Shown here piece after piece: positions 1 through 7,141 of a DNA stretch of 35,310 nt (positions are counted from its first letter, which is position 1; each line of letters begins with the position of its first letter). Source of the DNA: Desulfobulbaceae bacterium (GTDB lineage Bacteria > Desulfobacterota > Desulfobulbia > Desulfobulbales > Desulfobulbaceae). The DNA lies in assembly GCA_013201405.1 (NCBI GenBank), contig JABMJC010000009.1, forward strand, positions 1-35,310, read 5' to 3'. The notes beneath the pieces were generated by a model that was not told the origin of the DNA, did not search any database, and saw nothing but the letters and a program-made list of their open reading frames with translations. The translations under genes were made by a program, and so were the position numbers.

Positions 1-43
1 ACATATCCAACTGAGGCGTTGCAATCGGCTTCTTGGGCTGCAT
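1..43 (-). CDS. Partial unidentified CDS, start only
   Basis: An open frame runs off the left edge from an ATG at 43-41 on the minus strand; only 14 codons are visible (M-Q-P-K-K-P-I-A-T-P-Q-L-D-M). It lies downstream of parB in the same direction, so it could be the next gene of that cluster. The upstream bases have no convincing ribosome binding site and the fragment is too short to assign to a family. The 173 bases between it and parB show no clear hairpin or promoter. Confidence 0.3.
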   Translation of the reverse strand, partial: MQPKKPIATPQLDM

Positions 44-216
44 AAAAAATCACCAGGAATTGAAGGGATACAGTGCAATATCCTGCAATTCATAATGCTA
101 TATTTTGGTGCTTTTATCCAGATGTTTCAAATGGTTGAGAGTTATTCAGGGACGAATAAACAAGATATCTGAGCATATCTGTTGATGGAGAAGAGAGTTG
201 CGCTAGGCGATACTAC

Positions 217-1107
217 TTACTCCATAAATATGCTCACCAGGCGGTCAAGATCATCGTGGGAATAATATTCAATCTCAAGACGGCCACGCCCGCCCTGTTG
301 CACTACGCGCACCCGAGTACGCAGACGATTACCCAACTGCGTGGCCAAGGTCGTACAGTAGGAGGATGGCAACAAATCCTGTTGGGAGGAGGCACTGGTG
401 GTTTGCCGACCACTTGCAGTCCCTATGGGTGCCTTTGCAGCAGGGCGGGCGCACAAACGCTCTGTTGCTCGCACCGACAACCCTTCCTCTAAAATTCTAT
501 CACGTATGCTTTGCAGCTGTTCACCATCATCTTTGACGCGTAACAATACCCGGGCATGTCCTTCACTCAGCGTTCCCATAGCCACATCCTGCTGGACCGC
601 AGAAGGCAACTGCAGCAGTCGCAAGGTGTTGGTGATGGTGGATCGCTGTTTTCCCACCCTGCGGCCCACCTCTTCCTGGGTGAGCTGGAATTCTGTCATC
701 AGCCGGGCATAGGCCTGGGCCTCTTCAATGGGGTTGAGATCCTGACGCTGAATATTTTCTATCAGCGCCAGTTCCAGGCTTTTGTCACGGTGAACATCAT
801 CCAACAGAAGTACTGGAACTTCATCAAGCTGCACAAGCTTTGCGGCACGCAGCCGTCTTTCGCCTGCAACCAGGGTATAGCGGCTCCCTGGCCCCTTGGA
901 GACCAGCAGGGGCTGAATCACTCCTTTTTCCCGAATGGATTCGGCCAGCTCGTGTAGTTTTTCCTCATCAAAAAAAATCCGCGGCTGATTAGGATTTGGT
1001 TGTATTTTGTCGATATCACAAAAAAAATATTTATCTTCAGTGGAATCGTCATCGCCATCGGGCAACAGTGCTCCCACACCACGGCCCAGCACTGTCTTCG
1101 TGCTCAC
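217..1107 (-). CDS. parB: ParB chromosome-partitioning protein
   Basis: ParB/Spo0J-type CTPase that loads on parS and spreads to build the partition complex moved by ParA. The 296-residue product has the usual family size and order: an N-terminal basic tail (LGRGVGALL), the ParB nuclease-like fold with QPR and the CTP-binding GERRLRAA motif near residue 80, a helix-turn-helix near residues 140-160 (LTQEEVGRRVGKQRSTI), and a C-terminal dimer domain. The start is GTG, chosen because AAAGGAGG lies six bases upstream and the GTGA overlaps the parA stop by four bases, implying translational coupling. A perfect parS lies about 1 kb away, beyond parA. The assignment is secure. Confidence 0.97.
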   Translation of the reverse strand: MSTKTVLGRGVGALLPDGDDDSTEDKYFFCDIDKIQPNPNQPRIFFDEEKLHELAESIREKGVIQPLLVSKGPGSRYTLVAGERRLRAAKLVQLDEVPVLLLDDVHRDKSLELALIENIQRQDLNPIEEAQAYARLMTEFQLTQEEVGRRVGKQRSTITNTLRLLQLPSAVQQDVAMGTLSEGHARVLLRVKDDGEQLQSIRDRILEEGLSVRATERLCARPAAKAPIGTASGRQTTSASSQQDLLPSSYCTTLATQLGNRLRTRVRVVQQGGRGRLEIEYYSHDDLDRLVSIFME

Positions 1108-1892
1108 CCCTTGCCTCCTTTGAACTGCTTTTCATTTTTTTGCAAAAACTCCTTACCCAGGCGCACATAGGCTTCAGCGCCCGGACAGGAGGGATCATAT
1201 TCGTGGATGGTTTTGCCATGACTCGGGCTTTCGCTGAGGCGCACATTTCTGGGAATCACGGTACGATACACCTGTTCGCCAAAGTGCTGCTGGATTTCTT
1301 TAGCCACAGAATAGGTAAGCCGGTTACGCCGGTCATACATGGTGAGGAGCAGGCCCTCAATGAACAAATCTCGATTGAACGTTTTTTTGATCTTCCGGAT
1401 ACTCTGCACCAGCAAAGCCAAACCTTCCAGGGCAAAGTATTCGCACTGCAAGGGGATGAGCACTGAATCGGCCGCAGTCAGGCTGTTGAGCGTCAAAATG
1501 CCCAGGGAAGGAGGGCAATCGATAAAAATATACTCGTACTGTCCCAAGAGAGGTCGCAGGGCTTGCTTGAGGCGTCTCTCCCGTTGCTCCAGCCCAATGA
1601 GTTCAACCTCCACCCCCACCAGGTCAATGGATGCGGGCAGCACCCAAAGCCCTTTGAGACCACTGGGAACAATGCAGTCGGCCGTTTCCTTGCTGCCCAG
1701 ATAGCAGTGGTAGATGTTTGCATCCGCCGCTGCATTCACGCCAACCCCGCTCGTGGCATTCCCTTGTGGATCGGAATCCACCAGCAGCACCCGCTTTTTC
1801 CGCAGGGCAATGGCAGCAGCCAAATTGAGCGCTGTTGTTGTTTTACCGACCCCGCCCTTCTGGTTGGCCAGGGCTATAACCTTTGTATCCAA
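1104..1892 (-). CDS. parA: ParA/Soj partition ATPase
   Basis: Deviant-Walker ATPase of the ParA/MinD superfamily that drives origin segregation with ParB. The 262-residue product carries the deviant Walker A KGGVGKTTT at residues 12-20, the switch motif DSDPQGNAT near 40, and the Walker B region FIDCPPSLG near 125. The start appears to be TTG at 1892-1890, preceded by an AAGGAAA-type site; no in-frame ATG lies close upstream. The gene heads a two-gene operon with parB, which begins within its stop codon. Short N-terminal length without a DNA-binding domain fits chromosomal (type Soj) rather than plasmid P1-like ParA. Confidence 0.96.
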   Translation of the reverse strand: MDTKVIALANQKGGVGKTTTALNLAAAIALRKKRVLLVDSDPQGNATSGVGVNAAADANIYHCYLGSKETADCIVPSGLKGLWVLPASIDLVGVEVELIGLEQRERRLKQALRPLLGQYEYIFIDCPPSLGILTLNSLTAADSVLIPLQCEYFALEGLALLVQSIRKIKKTFNRDLFIEGLLLTMYDRRNRLTYSVAKEIQQHFGEQVYRTVIPRNVRLSESPSHGKTIHEYDPSCPGAEAYVRLGKEFLQKNEKQFKGGKG

Positions 1893-2128
1893 TTTATTTC
1901 CTTTTCCTTCAGATGGGGCAGTGGTATAGCTTAAGCCCTCATTGCAGATGACGAAACGTCCTGGAAGGGCGTACGCATTGTATTGTCTTTACAGCATGTT
2001 GCAAAACTTCCGGGCAACCAAGCAGCACAAAACTGACCAATTCTTCATCAGGCTGTTGCCAGCCCAGCGGATTAATATAACACACCATTACGCGCCTGGC
2101 GAGAACAGCTCTTTCTTTCTACCCTTGC

Positions 2129-2144
2129 TGTTTCACGTGAAACA
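2129..2144. promoter_or_regulatory. parS: parS centromere site
   Basis: The 16 bases read TGTTTCACGTGAAACA, a perfect palindrome identical to the bacterial chromosomal parS consensus. It lies in the 290-base divergent gap between parA and nadB, 38 bases upstream of the nadB start codon. The rest of that gap holds nothing else I can support. ParB encoded next door should nucleate here. It is the only full parS match I noticed in the window. Confidence 0.95.
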
Positions 2145-2182
2145 TCGAGGCCAACCACACAGAACAAGACAAAGGCACAACA

Positions 2183-3820
2183 GTGAGCACTGAACACTAT
2201 AGCGATATCCTGGTTATCGGCAGCGGTGTCTCTGGCCTGTCGTTTGCCCTCAAGGCAGCGCAACATGCCAAGGTGACTCTGATTACTAAAAAAAACAAGG
2301 CGGATACAGCCACCAACCTGGCCCAGGGCGGTATTGCCGCTGTGCTCTCCGTGGAAGATTCCATAGATGACCATGTGCAAGACACCCTGATCTCTGGGGA
2401 CGGGCTGTGCAATGAGGAGGTGGTGCGCATTGTCACCTCGGAAGGACCAGACCGGGTACGGGAACTTATGGAATTCGGCGTCCGCTTCCAGATGCAAAAA
2501 AACGGTCGTGATTTCGACCTTGGCATGGAAGGAGGGCACTCTGCCCGCCGGGTCGCCCATGTTTCGGATCTCACTGGCAAGGAAATAGAAAGAGTGCTGC
2601 TGGAACAGACCGCAGCTCACCCAAACATCGAGATCCTGGAAAACCATCTGGCCGTAGACCTGCTCATTGCCTCCAAAACCACTGCAGGCAGAACAGGTAG
2701 GGCCGGCGAAGACCGCTGCTTGGGGGCCTATGTCCTGGACCGCACCAGTGGTGCGGTGGAAATTCGGCGCGCACACATCACCGTTCTGTGCACCGGCGGC
2801 TGCGGCAAAGTATACCTTTATACAACCAATCCTGACATCGCCACCGGCGACGGAGTTGCCATAGCCTACCGCGCAGGTGCACAACTGGCCAACCTGGAGT
2901 TCATCCAGTTCCATCCGACCTGTTTTTTCAATCCGCACATCAAAAATTTTCTGATTTCAGAGGCAGTGCGTGGCGAAGGAGCCACCTTGCTAAACCAGGA
3001 AGGAAAACCATTCATGCAGCAGTACGATCCCCGCGGTGACCTGGCCACCCGCGACGCCGTTGCCCGCGGTATTGATGCGGAAATGAAAAAAAGTGGTTCA
3101 GACTGCGTGTACCTGGACATCAGCCACAAACCAACAGAATTCGTCAAAAAACGCTTCCCCAACATCTACGAAACCTGCAAGCATTATGGCGTGGATATCA
3201 CCGTAGAACCCATTCCAGTAGTGCCTGCTGCCCACTACATGTGCGGTGGCGTTCTGGTAAACCATTGGGGCCAAAGCAGTTTGACCGGTTTAATGGCCCT
3301 GGGAGAAACCTCCTGTACCGGGCTCCATGGCGCCAACCGGCTGGCCAGCAATTCACTGCTGGAAGCAGTGGTCTATGCCCACAGGGCAGCGCAGCGGGTG
3401 CCGAAGATACTCGCCAAACTGCGCAACCTGCCAGACTGTGGTCCAATCCAGGCCTGGAAAACCGGTGGCGCTGCCATCCTGGAGGAAGGTATTCTTGTCA
3501 ACCACAACTGGGATGGCATCCGTCGCCTCATGTGGGACTATGTGGGCATTGTGCGGGGAACAAAGCGCCTGCAACTGATGCGGGAACGACTGGATTGGCT
3601 GCTGAAGGAAATCAAAGCGCACTTTTATGACTATCTGCTCACCCCAGACCTGGTGGAACTACGCAACCTTGCCGTCGTGGCCGAACTGATCGTTCACAGC
3701 GCCAGCTGGCGCAAGGAGTCCCGAGGACTGCACTACACCCTCGATTATCCCCACAAGGATGATATCCACTACCTGAAAGACACTATTCTGCACAAGGCTG
3801 AAAGACCAACTTTTATGTAG
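2183..3820 (+). CDS. nadB: L-aspartate oxidase
   Basis: FAD-dependent oxidation of L-aspartate to iminoaspartate, the first step of de novo NAD synthesis, in the cytoplasm. The 545-residue product has the N-terminal dinucleotide-binding GSGVSG at residues 13-18, the succinate dehydrogenase/fumarate reductase flavoprotein signature region (NLAQGGIAA), the substrate-site stretch EFIQFHPT, and the terminal ASWRKESRGLHYTLDYP segment typical of NadB rather than SdhA. The start is GTG with AAAGG about ten bases upstream. In anaerobes fumarate can replace oxygen as acceptor. nadA and nadC are not in the window, so the gene stands alone, divergent from parAB. Confidence 0.95.
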   Translation: MSTEHYSDILVIGSGVSGLSFALKAAQHAKVTLITKKNKADTATNLAQGGIAAVLSVEDSIDDHVQDTLISGDGLCNEEVVRIVTSEGPDRVRELMEFGVRFQMQKNGRDFDLGMEGGHSARRVAHVSDLTGKEIERVLLEQTAAHPNIEILENHLAVDLLIASKTTAGRTGRAGEDRCLGAYVLDRTSGAVEIRRAHITVLCTGGCGKVYLYTTNPDIATGDGVAIAYRAGAQLANLEFIQFHPTCFFNPHIKNFLISEAVRGEGATLLNQEGKPFMQQYDPRGDLATRDAVARGIDAEMKKSGSDCVYLDISHKPTEFVKKRFPNIYETCKHYGVDITVEPIPVVPAAHYMCGGVLVNHWGQSSLTGLMALGETSCTGLHGANRLASNSLLEAVVYAHRAAQRVPKILAKLRNLPDCGPIQAWKTGGAAILEEGILVNHNWDGIRRLMWDYVGIVRGTKRLQLMRERLDWLLKEIKAHFYDYLLTPDLVELRNLAVVAELIVHSASWRKESRGLHYTLDYPHKDDIHYLKDTILHKAERPTFM

Positions 3821-3967
3821 GCACAAGCACTGCACCAACCCGGGCTGACCAAGACAGTCTGATTTACCATGGCAAACTGGCTTGTTCGTGATTATATACT
3901 GTAGTCCAATAGGAATGCGCCAACCTTCTGAGGTAGGCGGCAGCCCTCACCATCAATTTTTGCAGGT

Positions 3968-3991
3968 ATGGAGTACCGCAAGGAGTTATGA
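3968..3991 (+). other. Possible 7-codon leader overlapping the perR start
   Basis: ATG at 3968 opens a frame reading M-E-Y-R-K-E-L and stopping at TGA 3989-3991, which overlaps the perR start as ATGA. The only ribosome binding site for perR (AAGGAG, 3980-3985) lies inside this mini-frame and sits just two bases from the perR ATG. That short spacing would make coupling by a terminating ribosome plausible, but the frame has no strong binding site of its own and may be chance. Confidence 0.25.
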
Positions 3992-4425
3992 AATACCCGG
4001 TTCGCATGACCCATCAACGGGAAGTTATTCTGGATGAACTCAAGAGAACCAGAACCCACCCCACCGCTGACGAGCTCTATACCCGCGTCAAAAAAAGATT
4101 GCCAAGGATCAGCCTGTCCACTGTGTACCGCAACCTGGAAACCCTATCCAATGCCGGGCTGGTGAGCAAGTTGGAGATTACCGGTCGGCAGAAACGGTTC
4201 GACTGGAACCAGGAGCCGCACGACCATATCATCTGCACAATATGCCAGCGCATCGATGATATTATCCCACCAATGTCTGGGCTTGGACAGCTTAGTGATA
4301 TTCCCTCGGATAGACACGGCTATCAACTGACAGGATGGCGGGTGGAATTTTTTGGCATCTGCCCTGACTGTCAACAAAAACACAACGAGACACATGATCA
4401 TGACCCAAGCAAAGAAACTCAATGA
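3988..4425 (+). CDS. perR: PerR-type peroxide-sensing Fur-family repressor
   Basis: Fur-superfamily metalloregulator of 145 residues. Known residues of B. subtilis PerR all have counterparts at a constant offset of 13: H24, D72, H78, H80 and D91 match PerR H37, D85, H91, H93 and D104. The Asp at the last position (Fur usually has Glu) is the one linked to metal-catalysed peroxide sensing. Structural zinc ligands are the pairs C83/C86 and C124/C127. The winged helix is at residues 10-60 (STVYRNLETL recognition helix). It lies upstream of desulfoferrodoxin and rubredoxin, expected PerR targets in anaerobes. The start keeps the VRMTHQR helix needed for the fold. Function is inferred from ligands and neighbours. 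Confidence 0.9.
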   Translation: MKYPVRMTHQREVILDELKRTRTHPTADELYTRVKKRLPRISLSTVYRNLETLSNAGLVSKLEITGRQKRFDWNQEPHDHIICTICQRIDDIIPPMSGLGQLSDIPSDRHGYQLTGWRVEFFGICPDCQQKHNETHDHDPSKETQ

Positions 4426-4621
4426 CAAGCAGCATGCCATCTTGCAAGCCATGGCCGGCATAACAGAAGCCTGCAGCAGCAAAGAGATTGCAGCGGCAAC
4501 TGGCCTGGAGCCAAAACAGGTGAGCTGCCAGCTGACAGCTCTAAAGAAAAAAGGACTTATTGAAAGTCCGGCTCGTTGCAAATACAGCATCACAACAACA
4601 GGAAAAGAGAGTGTTGCATAA
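4394..4621 (+). CDS. Small winged-helix DNA-binding protein
   Basis: A 75-residue basic protein whose start (ATG 4394 or 4400) overlaps the last 32 bases of perR in another frame, so the two are probably translationally coupled. Residues 20-65 look like a stripped-down winged helix: ILQAMAG, then SSKEIAAATGLEPKQVSCQLTALKKKGLI with the typical helix-turn-helix spacing, then a short wing (KYSITTTGK). Nothing follows the fold, so there is no sensor domain. It resembles MarR/ArsR-type cores but I cannot name a family. An auxiliary regulator of the PerR regulon is possible; a reading frame longer at the N-terminus (from 4352) is less likely because it would overlap perR further. Confidence 0.65.
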   Translation: MIMTQAKKLNDKQHAILQAMAGITEACSSKEIAAATGLEPKQVSCQLTALKKKGLIESPARCKYSITTTGKESVA

Positions 4622-4657
4622 GCAGTACAACCTGTCTCTTTTTTAGATAGATATATA

Positions 4658-4698
4658 GGCCTTGAGAGAGCAACACTCTCTCCAGGCCAAATTTTATT
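4658..4698 (+). terminator. Hairpin terminator after the perR pair
   Basis: Bases 4658-4670 pair with 4676-4688 over 13 positions with one mismatch around a five-base loop, followed by AAATTTTATT. It lies 36 bases after the small winged-helix gene and would end the perR transcript. The T-tract is interrupted, so efficiency is uncertain. Confidence 0.7.
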
Positions 4699-4706
4699 GA
4701 ATAAAA
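4692..4706. promoter_or_regulatory. Candidate Per-box operator for dfx
   Basis: TTTTATTGAATAAAA is a perfect 7-1-7 inverted repeat, the geometry of Per and Fur boxes, placed 104 bases before the desulfoferrodoxin start and just downstream of the perR block. Identity with the B. subtilis Per box is only partial, so the assignment as a PerR operator is inference. It overlaps the tail of the preceding hairpin terminator. Confidence 0.45.
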
Positions 4707-4810
4707 CACCGTCCTGCCTGTACAAAAACAAGGGATATGCTTATTGACCTACTTTAAATGGTTGTGCCTACCCTCAGCCAGGCTGTCCCATTAACAACAA
4801 GGAGATATCC

Positions 4811-5191
4811 ATGACCAAAAAAAATGAAATTTACAAATGCCCAACCTGCGGCAACATCGTTGAAGTGCTGCACATTGGTGCCGGAGAGCTTGTTTGTTGC
4901 GGCAAGCCCATGGAGCTGATGAGCGAAAACACCGTGGATGCGGCCAAGGAAAAGCATGTCCCGGTCATCACCAAGGTCGCTGATGGCTACAAGGTCGTTG
5001 TCGGCTCCACCGCTCACCCCATGGAAGAAAAACACTGGATCGAATGGATTGAACTCATTGCCGATGGTAAGGTATACCGCCAAGACCTCAACCCCGGCGA
5101 TGTCCCTGAAGCCACCTTCTGTGTCAAGGCAGACAAGGTGGAGGTACGCGAGCTGTGCAATCTGCACGGCGTTTGGAAGGCAACCCTCTAA
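4811..5191 (+). CDS. dfx: Desulfoferrodoxin (superoxide reductase)
   Basis: Reduces superoxide to hydrogen peroxide without making oxygen, using electrons from rubredoxin. The 126-residue protein has both iron centres of class I enzymes. Centre I is the desulforedoxin-like domain with C10, C13, C29 and C30. Centre II has the His4Cys set H49, H69, H75, H119 and C116, with E47 in the EKH motif; these positions agree with the D. vulgaris enzyme numbering. AAGGAG lies six bases before the ATG. Rubredoxin follows after 66 bases, its usual electron donor partner. A palindromic operator candidate upstream suggests peroxide control. Confidence 0.97.
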   Translation: MTKKNEIYKCPTCGNIVEVLHIGAGELVCCGKPMELMSENTVDAAKEKHVPVITKVADGYKVVVGSTAHPMEEKHWIEWIELIADGKVYRQDLNPGDVPEATFCVKADKVEVRELCNLHGVWKATL

Positions 5192-5257
5192 TATCATAAA
5201 CTTTTTAACCGGTGCACATCACCTCAACAACCTGTACAAAAACAAAAGGAGAAGTAC

Positions 5258-5416
5258 ATGAAAAAATACGTTTGCGTTCTCTGTGGCTACGAGTATGATC
5301 CAGAGGCAGGAGACCCTGATAGCGGCGTACCTGCAGGCACATCCTTTGCAGATTTGCCCGACGATTGGACCTGTCCGCTCTGTGGGGCTGGTAAGGATCA
5401 ATTCGAAGAGGTCTGA
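5258..5416 (+). CDS. rub: Rubredoxin
   Basis: A 52-residue one-iron electron carrier. The iron ligands are the two CxxCG knuckles, C6-V-L-C9-G and C39-P-L-C42-G, with the conserved Y-x-Y-D-P-E-x-G-D-P stretch and the DLPDDW motif between them. The start ATG has AAAAGGAG with six-base spacing. It lies in one operon with desulfoferrodoxin, and can also feed the flavodiiron protein and rubrerythrin encoded elsewhere in the window. Length and spacing are standard for type I rubredoxins. The assignment is secure. Confidence 0.97.
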   Translation: MKKYVCVLCGYEYDPEAGDPDSGVPAGTSFADLPDDWTCPLCGAGKDQFEEV

Positions 5417-5543
5417 TTGAGGCAGCACACTATTACTTGCTGTACCTGAAAGGCATCCTCTTGGAGCTGCGGCATCCACAAGTAGCCCAAGCTTGTGGCC
5501 AGGTGCGCAGGTAAACTCTGCTGTCTGGCACACGGTGCACTCA

Positions 5544-5580
5544 CTGCCAAAGGTCGGTAAAAACTGGCCTTTGGCAGTTT
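5544..5580 (+). terminator. Terminator after rubredoxin
   Basis: Fifteen bases (5544-5558) pair fully with 5563-5577 allowing two G-U pairs, around an AAAA loop, then TTT. It lies 127 bases beyond the rubredoxin stop and probably ends the dfx-rub transcript. The remaining sequence to about 5713 shows no gene. Confidence 0.75.
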
Positions 5581-5713
5581 AAGTTGTAAGCCTGAACCCC
5601 ACCAACCGTTTTTCTCTGTACCACCCAAGCAAGTTCACACCGAATCCTTCCCTCAAAAAATTGCCTCACCCTTCACGGGAGGCCTAAAAATATTTCCGCC
5701 TTTTACATTATCT

Positions 5714-5830
5714 TTACGAGAAGAAGATTGCATATAGATGTTGAAAACTCATATCCATTTGCTCCATGAGTTCACGTTCTGCCTCGTCCTCGGTCCAATC
5801 CTGAAAATGGCTCTCAACGAAAGTAAGCCT
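5714..5830 (-). other. Short open tail of unknown origin
   Basis: Downstream of the transposase remnant a third minus-strand frame stays open for about 38 codons and ends at TAA 5716-5714. It reads through an acidic stretch (QDWTEDEAERELMEQMDMSF) that looks more like real coding sequence than noise. It could be the natural C-terminus of the transposase after another frameshift, or the tail of a gene the element interrupted. No start codon or binding site is visible. Confidence 0.25.
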
Positions 5831-6687
5831 TTCTTAGCGGGACATGAGTCAGGCAGGCATTGAGTAAGCGCAAGGGGAGCTGCCCTCCCAAAACCTCCGG
5901 TTGATGCTGTAGCAGAATTCATCGAGATACTTCTGCAGATACCAGGCTGAAACACCGTAAAAGGTGCTGTTGATAAATTCCTTCAGGTTGCCGATCATGA
6001 TGTGGGCCATGGATAGCCAGATATTTGCCTCTTCAGGAAGTGTCATCCGCTTGAGGTGCTCGTGCTGGTCGCCGGTTGCATTGAGCGCAGCCAGGGCGTC
6101 GGTCTTCACCGTCTGGCCGGCAAGCAGGTGTTTGTCCAGAAATACAACTACGCTTTTACCGCAAACGCTGTCCACTGCCTGCATGGCCGTAAAGCCGGCC
6201 TTTTTCCCCTGCACTCAACGGCCACCAGCACCGGGCGTTTGTCCTCGGCACCCCGGCCACGCTTGCCGCCAACTAAGGAGTCGTCCATTTCGATGAGGTT
6301 GGAAAGGCGGTAGATGCTGTCCCGGTGCGCCATAGCCCGGCGGATCTTACGCAGCATGCTGTGGGCTATATTCCAGGAAACTTCCAGCTGCTTGGCAGCC
6401 CGCAAGGCGGAAATGCCGCCCTTGTCAGACCCCATGAGATAGATGGTCCAGAACCATTTGACCAGTGGTATTTTTATGGCATGGAACAAGGTGCCTGCGG
6501 TAATGGAGACCTGATGGCGACAGCGTGCGCATTGATACAGACGGCGTGCGGTGATGAAGTATGCTTTGCCTGCTCCGTATACCGGGCATTGAAAACCGTT
6601 CGGTCACCTCAACTTCAGCAGGAACTGGGCACAGGCACGTTCTGTTGCGAATCGCTTTTGTTATTGTGGCAAGGTGATTTCGGGCAT
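5814..6687 (-). pseudogene. IS1595-family (ISXO2-like) transposase, degraded
   Basis: DDE transposase of the IS1595 family, broken in several places. Read from ATG 6687, the product begins MPEITLPQ, then TAA at 6663-6661; it continues to LLKLR, then TGA at 6606-6604 where the family has Trp (RWPNGF). A zinc ribbon (CPVYG and CARC) and the family block KWFWTIYLMGSDKGGISALR follow, with an EMDDSLVGGK catalytic region. A frameshift at the run 6201-6205 separates it from GKKAGFTAMQAV to INRRFWE, and another near 5880-5886 displaces the last 25 residues. No clear terminal repeats were found. It sits against a broken TetR gene, which it may have disrupted. Confidence 0.85.
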
Positions 6688-6781
6688 CTGCACAGCACGA
6701 CCTCATTAAATGTATTGTGCTGATTTTACATAAAAATATAAATATCTTGCTGAGCTTTGTTAGGAGCCATTTTATTTCAAT

Positions 6782-7022
6782 GTCTTCAGCAAAAATCACG
6801 CATCCCGTTTGTCTGGACGAGGACAACATTTTCCTAGTTGGGAAAGTAGCGAAAAAAGGTGCGGTGGGAGGGTTCGGCTGCCTGGGCAATTTCGTCAATG
6901 GTAGTCTACTCGTAGCCCTTTTGGCTAAAGAGTTGAATAACTGTATCAAACAGGGTTCTTCTTGCCAGTTCCTTCTACTGTTCACGTAGTGTTTTTGGGG
7001 AGCCAGGTGTTGTCGCTATCAT
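6782..7022 (-). pseudogene. TetR-family repressor, N-terminal remnant
   Basis: From ATG 7022-7020 the minus strand reads M-I-A-T-T-P-G, then a TetR DNA-binding domain: RTLFDTVIQLFSQKGYE, TTIDEIAQAAEPSHRTFFRYFP and ENVVLVQ. Three in-frame TAG codons interrupt it, before KELARR, between GYE and TTID, and between FPN and ENVV; the frame then ends in TGA and the ligand-binding half is missing. The HTH core RTFFRYFP is diagnostic. Placed divergently 119 bases from the efflux operon at 7142, it was probably that operon's local repressor. The degraded IS1595 transposase lies directly beyond the break. Confidence 0.8.
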
Positions 7023-7054
7023 ATTATGTTAAACTAATCAAAAATCACCACAAT

Positions 7055-7103
7055 GCACTGTGACAGCACCATAGGGTTGGTATTTTTGTGGCACTGGGTG
7101 ACA
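7055..7103. promoter_or_regulatory. Repeated motif upstream of the efflux operon
   Basis: The gap between the TetR remnant and the efflux operon has two direct copies of a similar motif, GCACTGTGACA at 7055-7065 and GCACTGGGTGACA at 7091-7103. They lie where an operator for the lost repressor would be expected. No confident -35/-10 pair was found, so this is weak. Confidence 0.2.
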
Positions 7104-7141
7104 CAATTAACTTGGGTGCTTTTTGTTCTGGAATGTAAACG

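Noticed and set aside
2072-2938. Long minus-strand frame of 288 codons
   Set aside because: It lies opposite nadB, has no recognisable motifs, runs through parS and is explained by codon bias of the real gene.
6425-6985. 186-codon minus-strand frame across the IS/TetR boundary
   Set aside because: It joins out-of-frame translations of the TetR remnant and the transposase; the motif-bearing frames are different ones.
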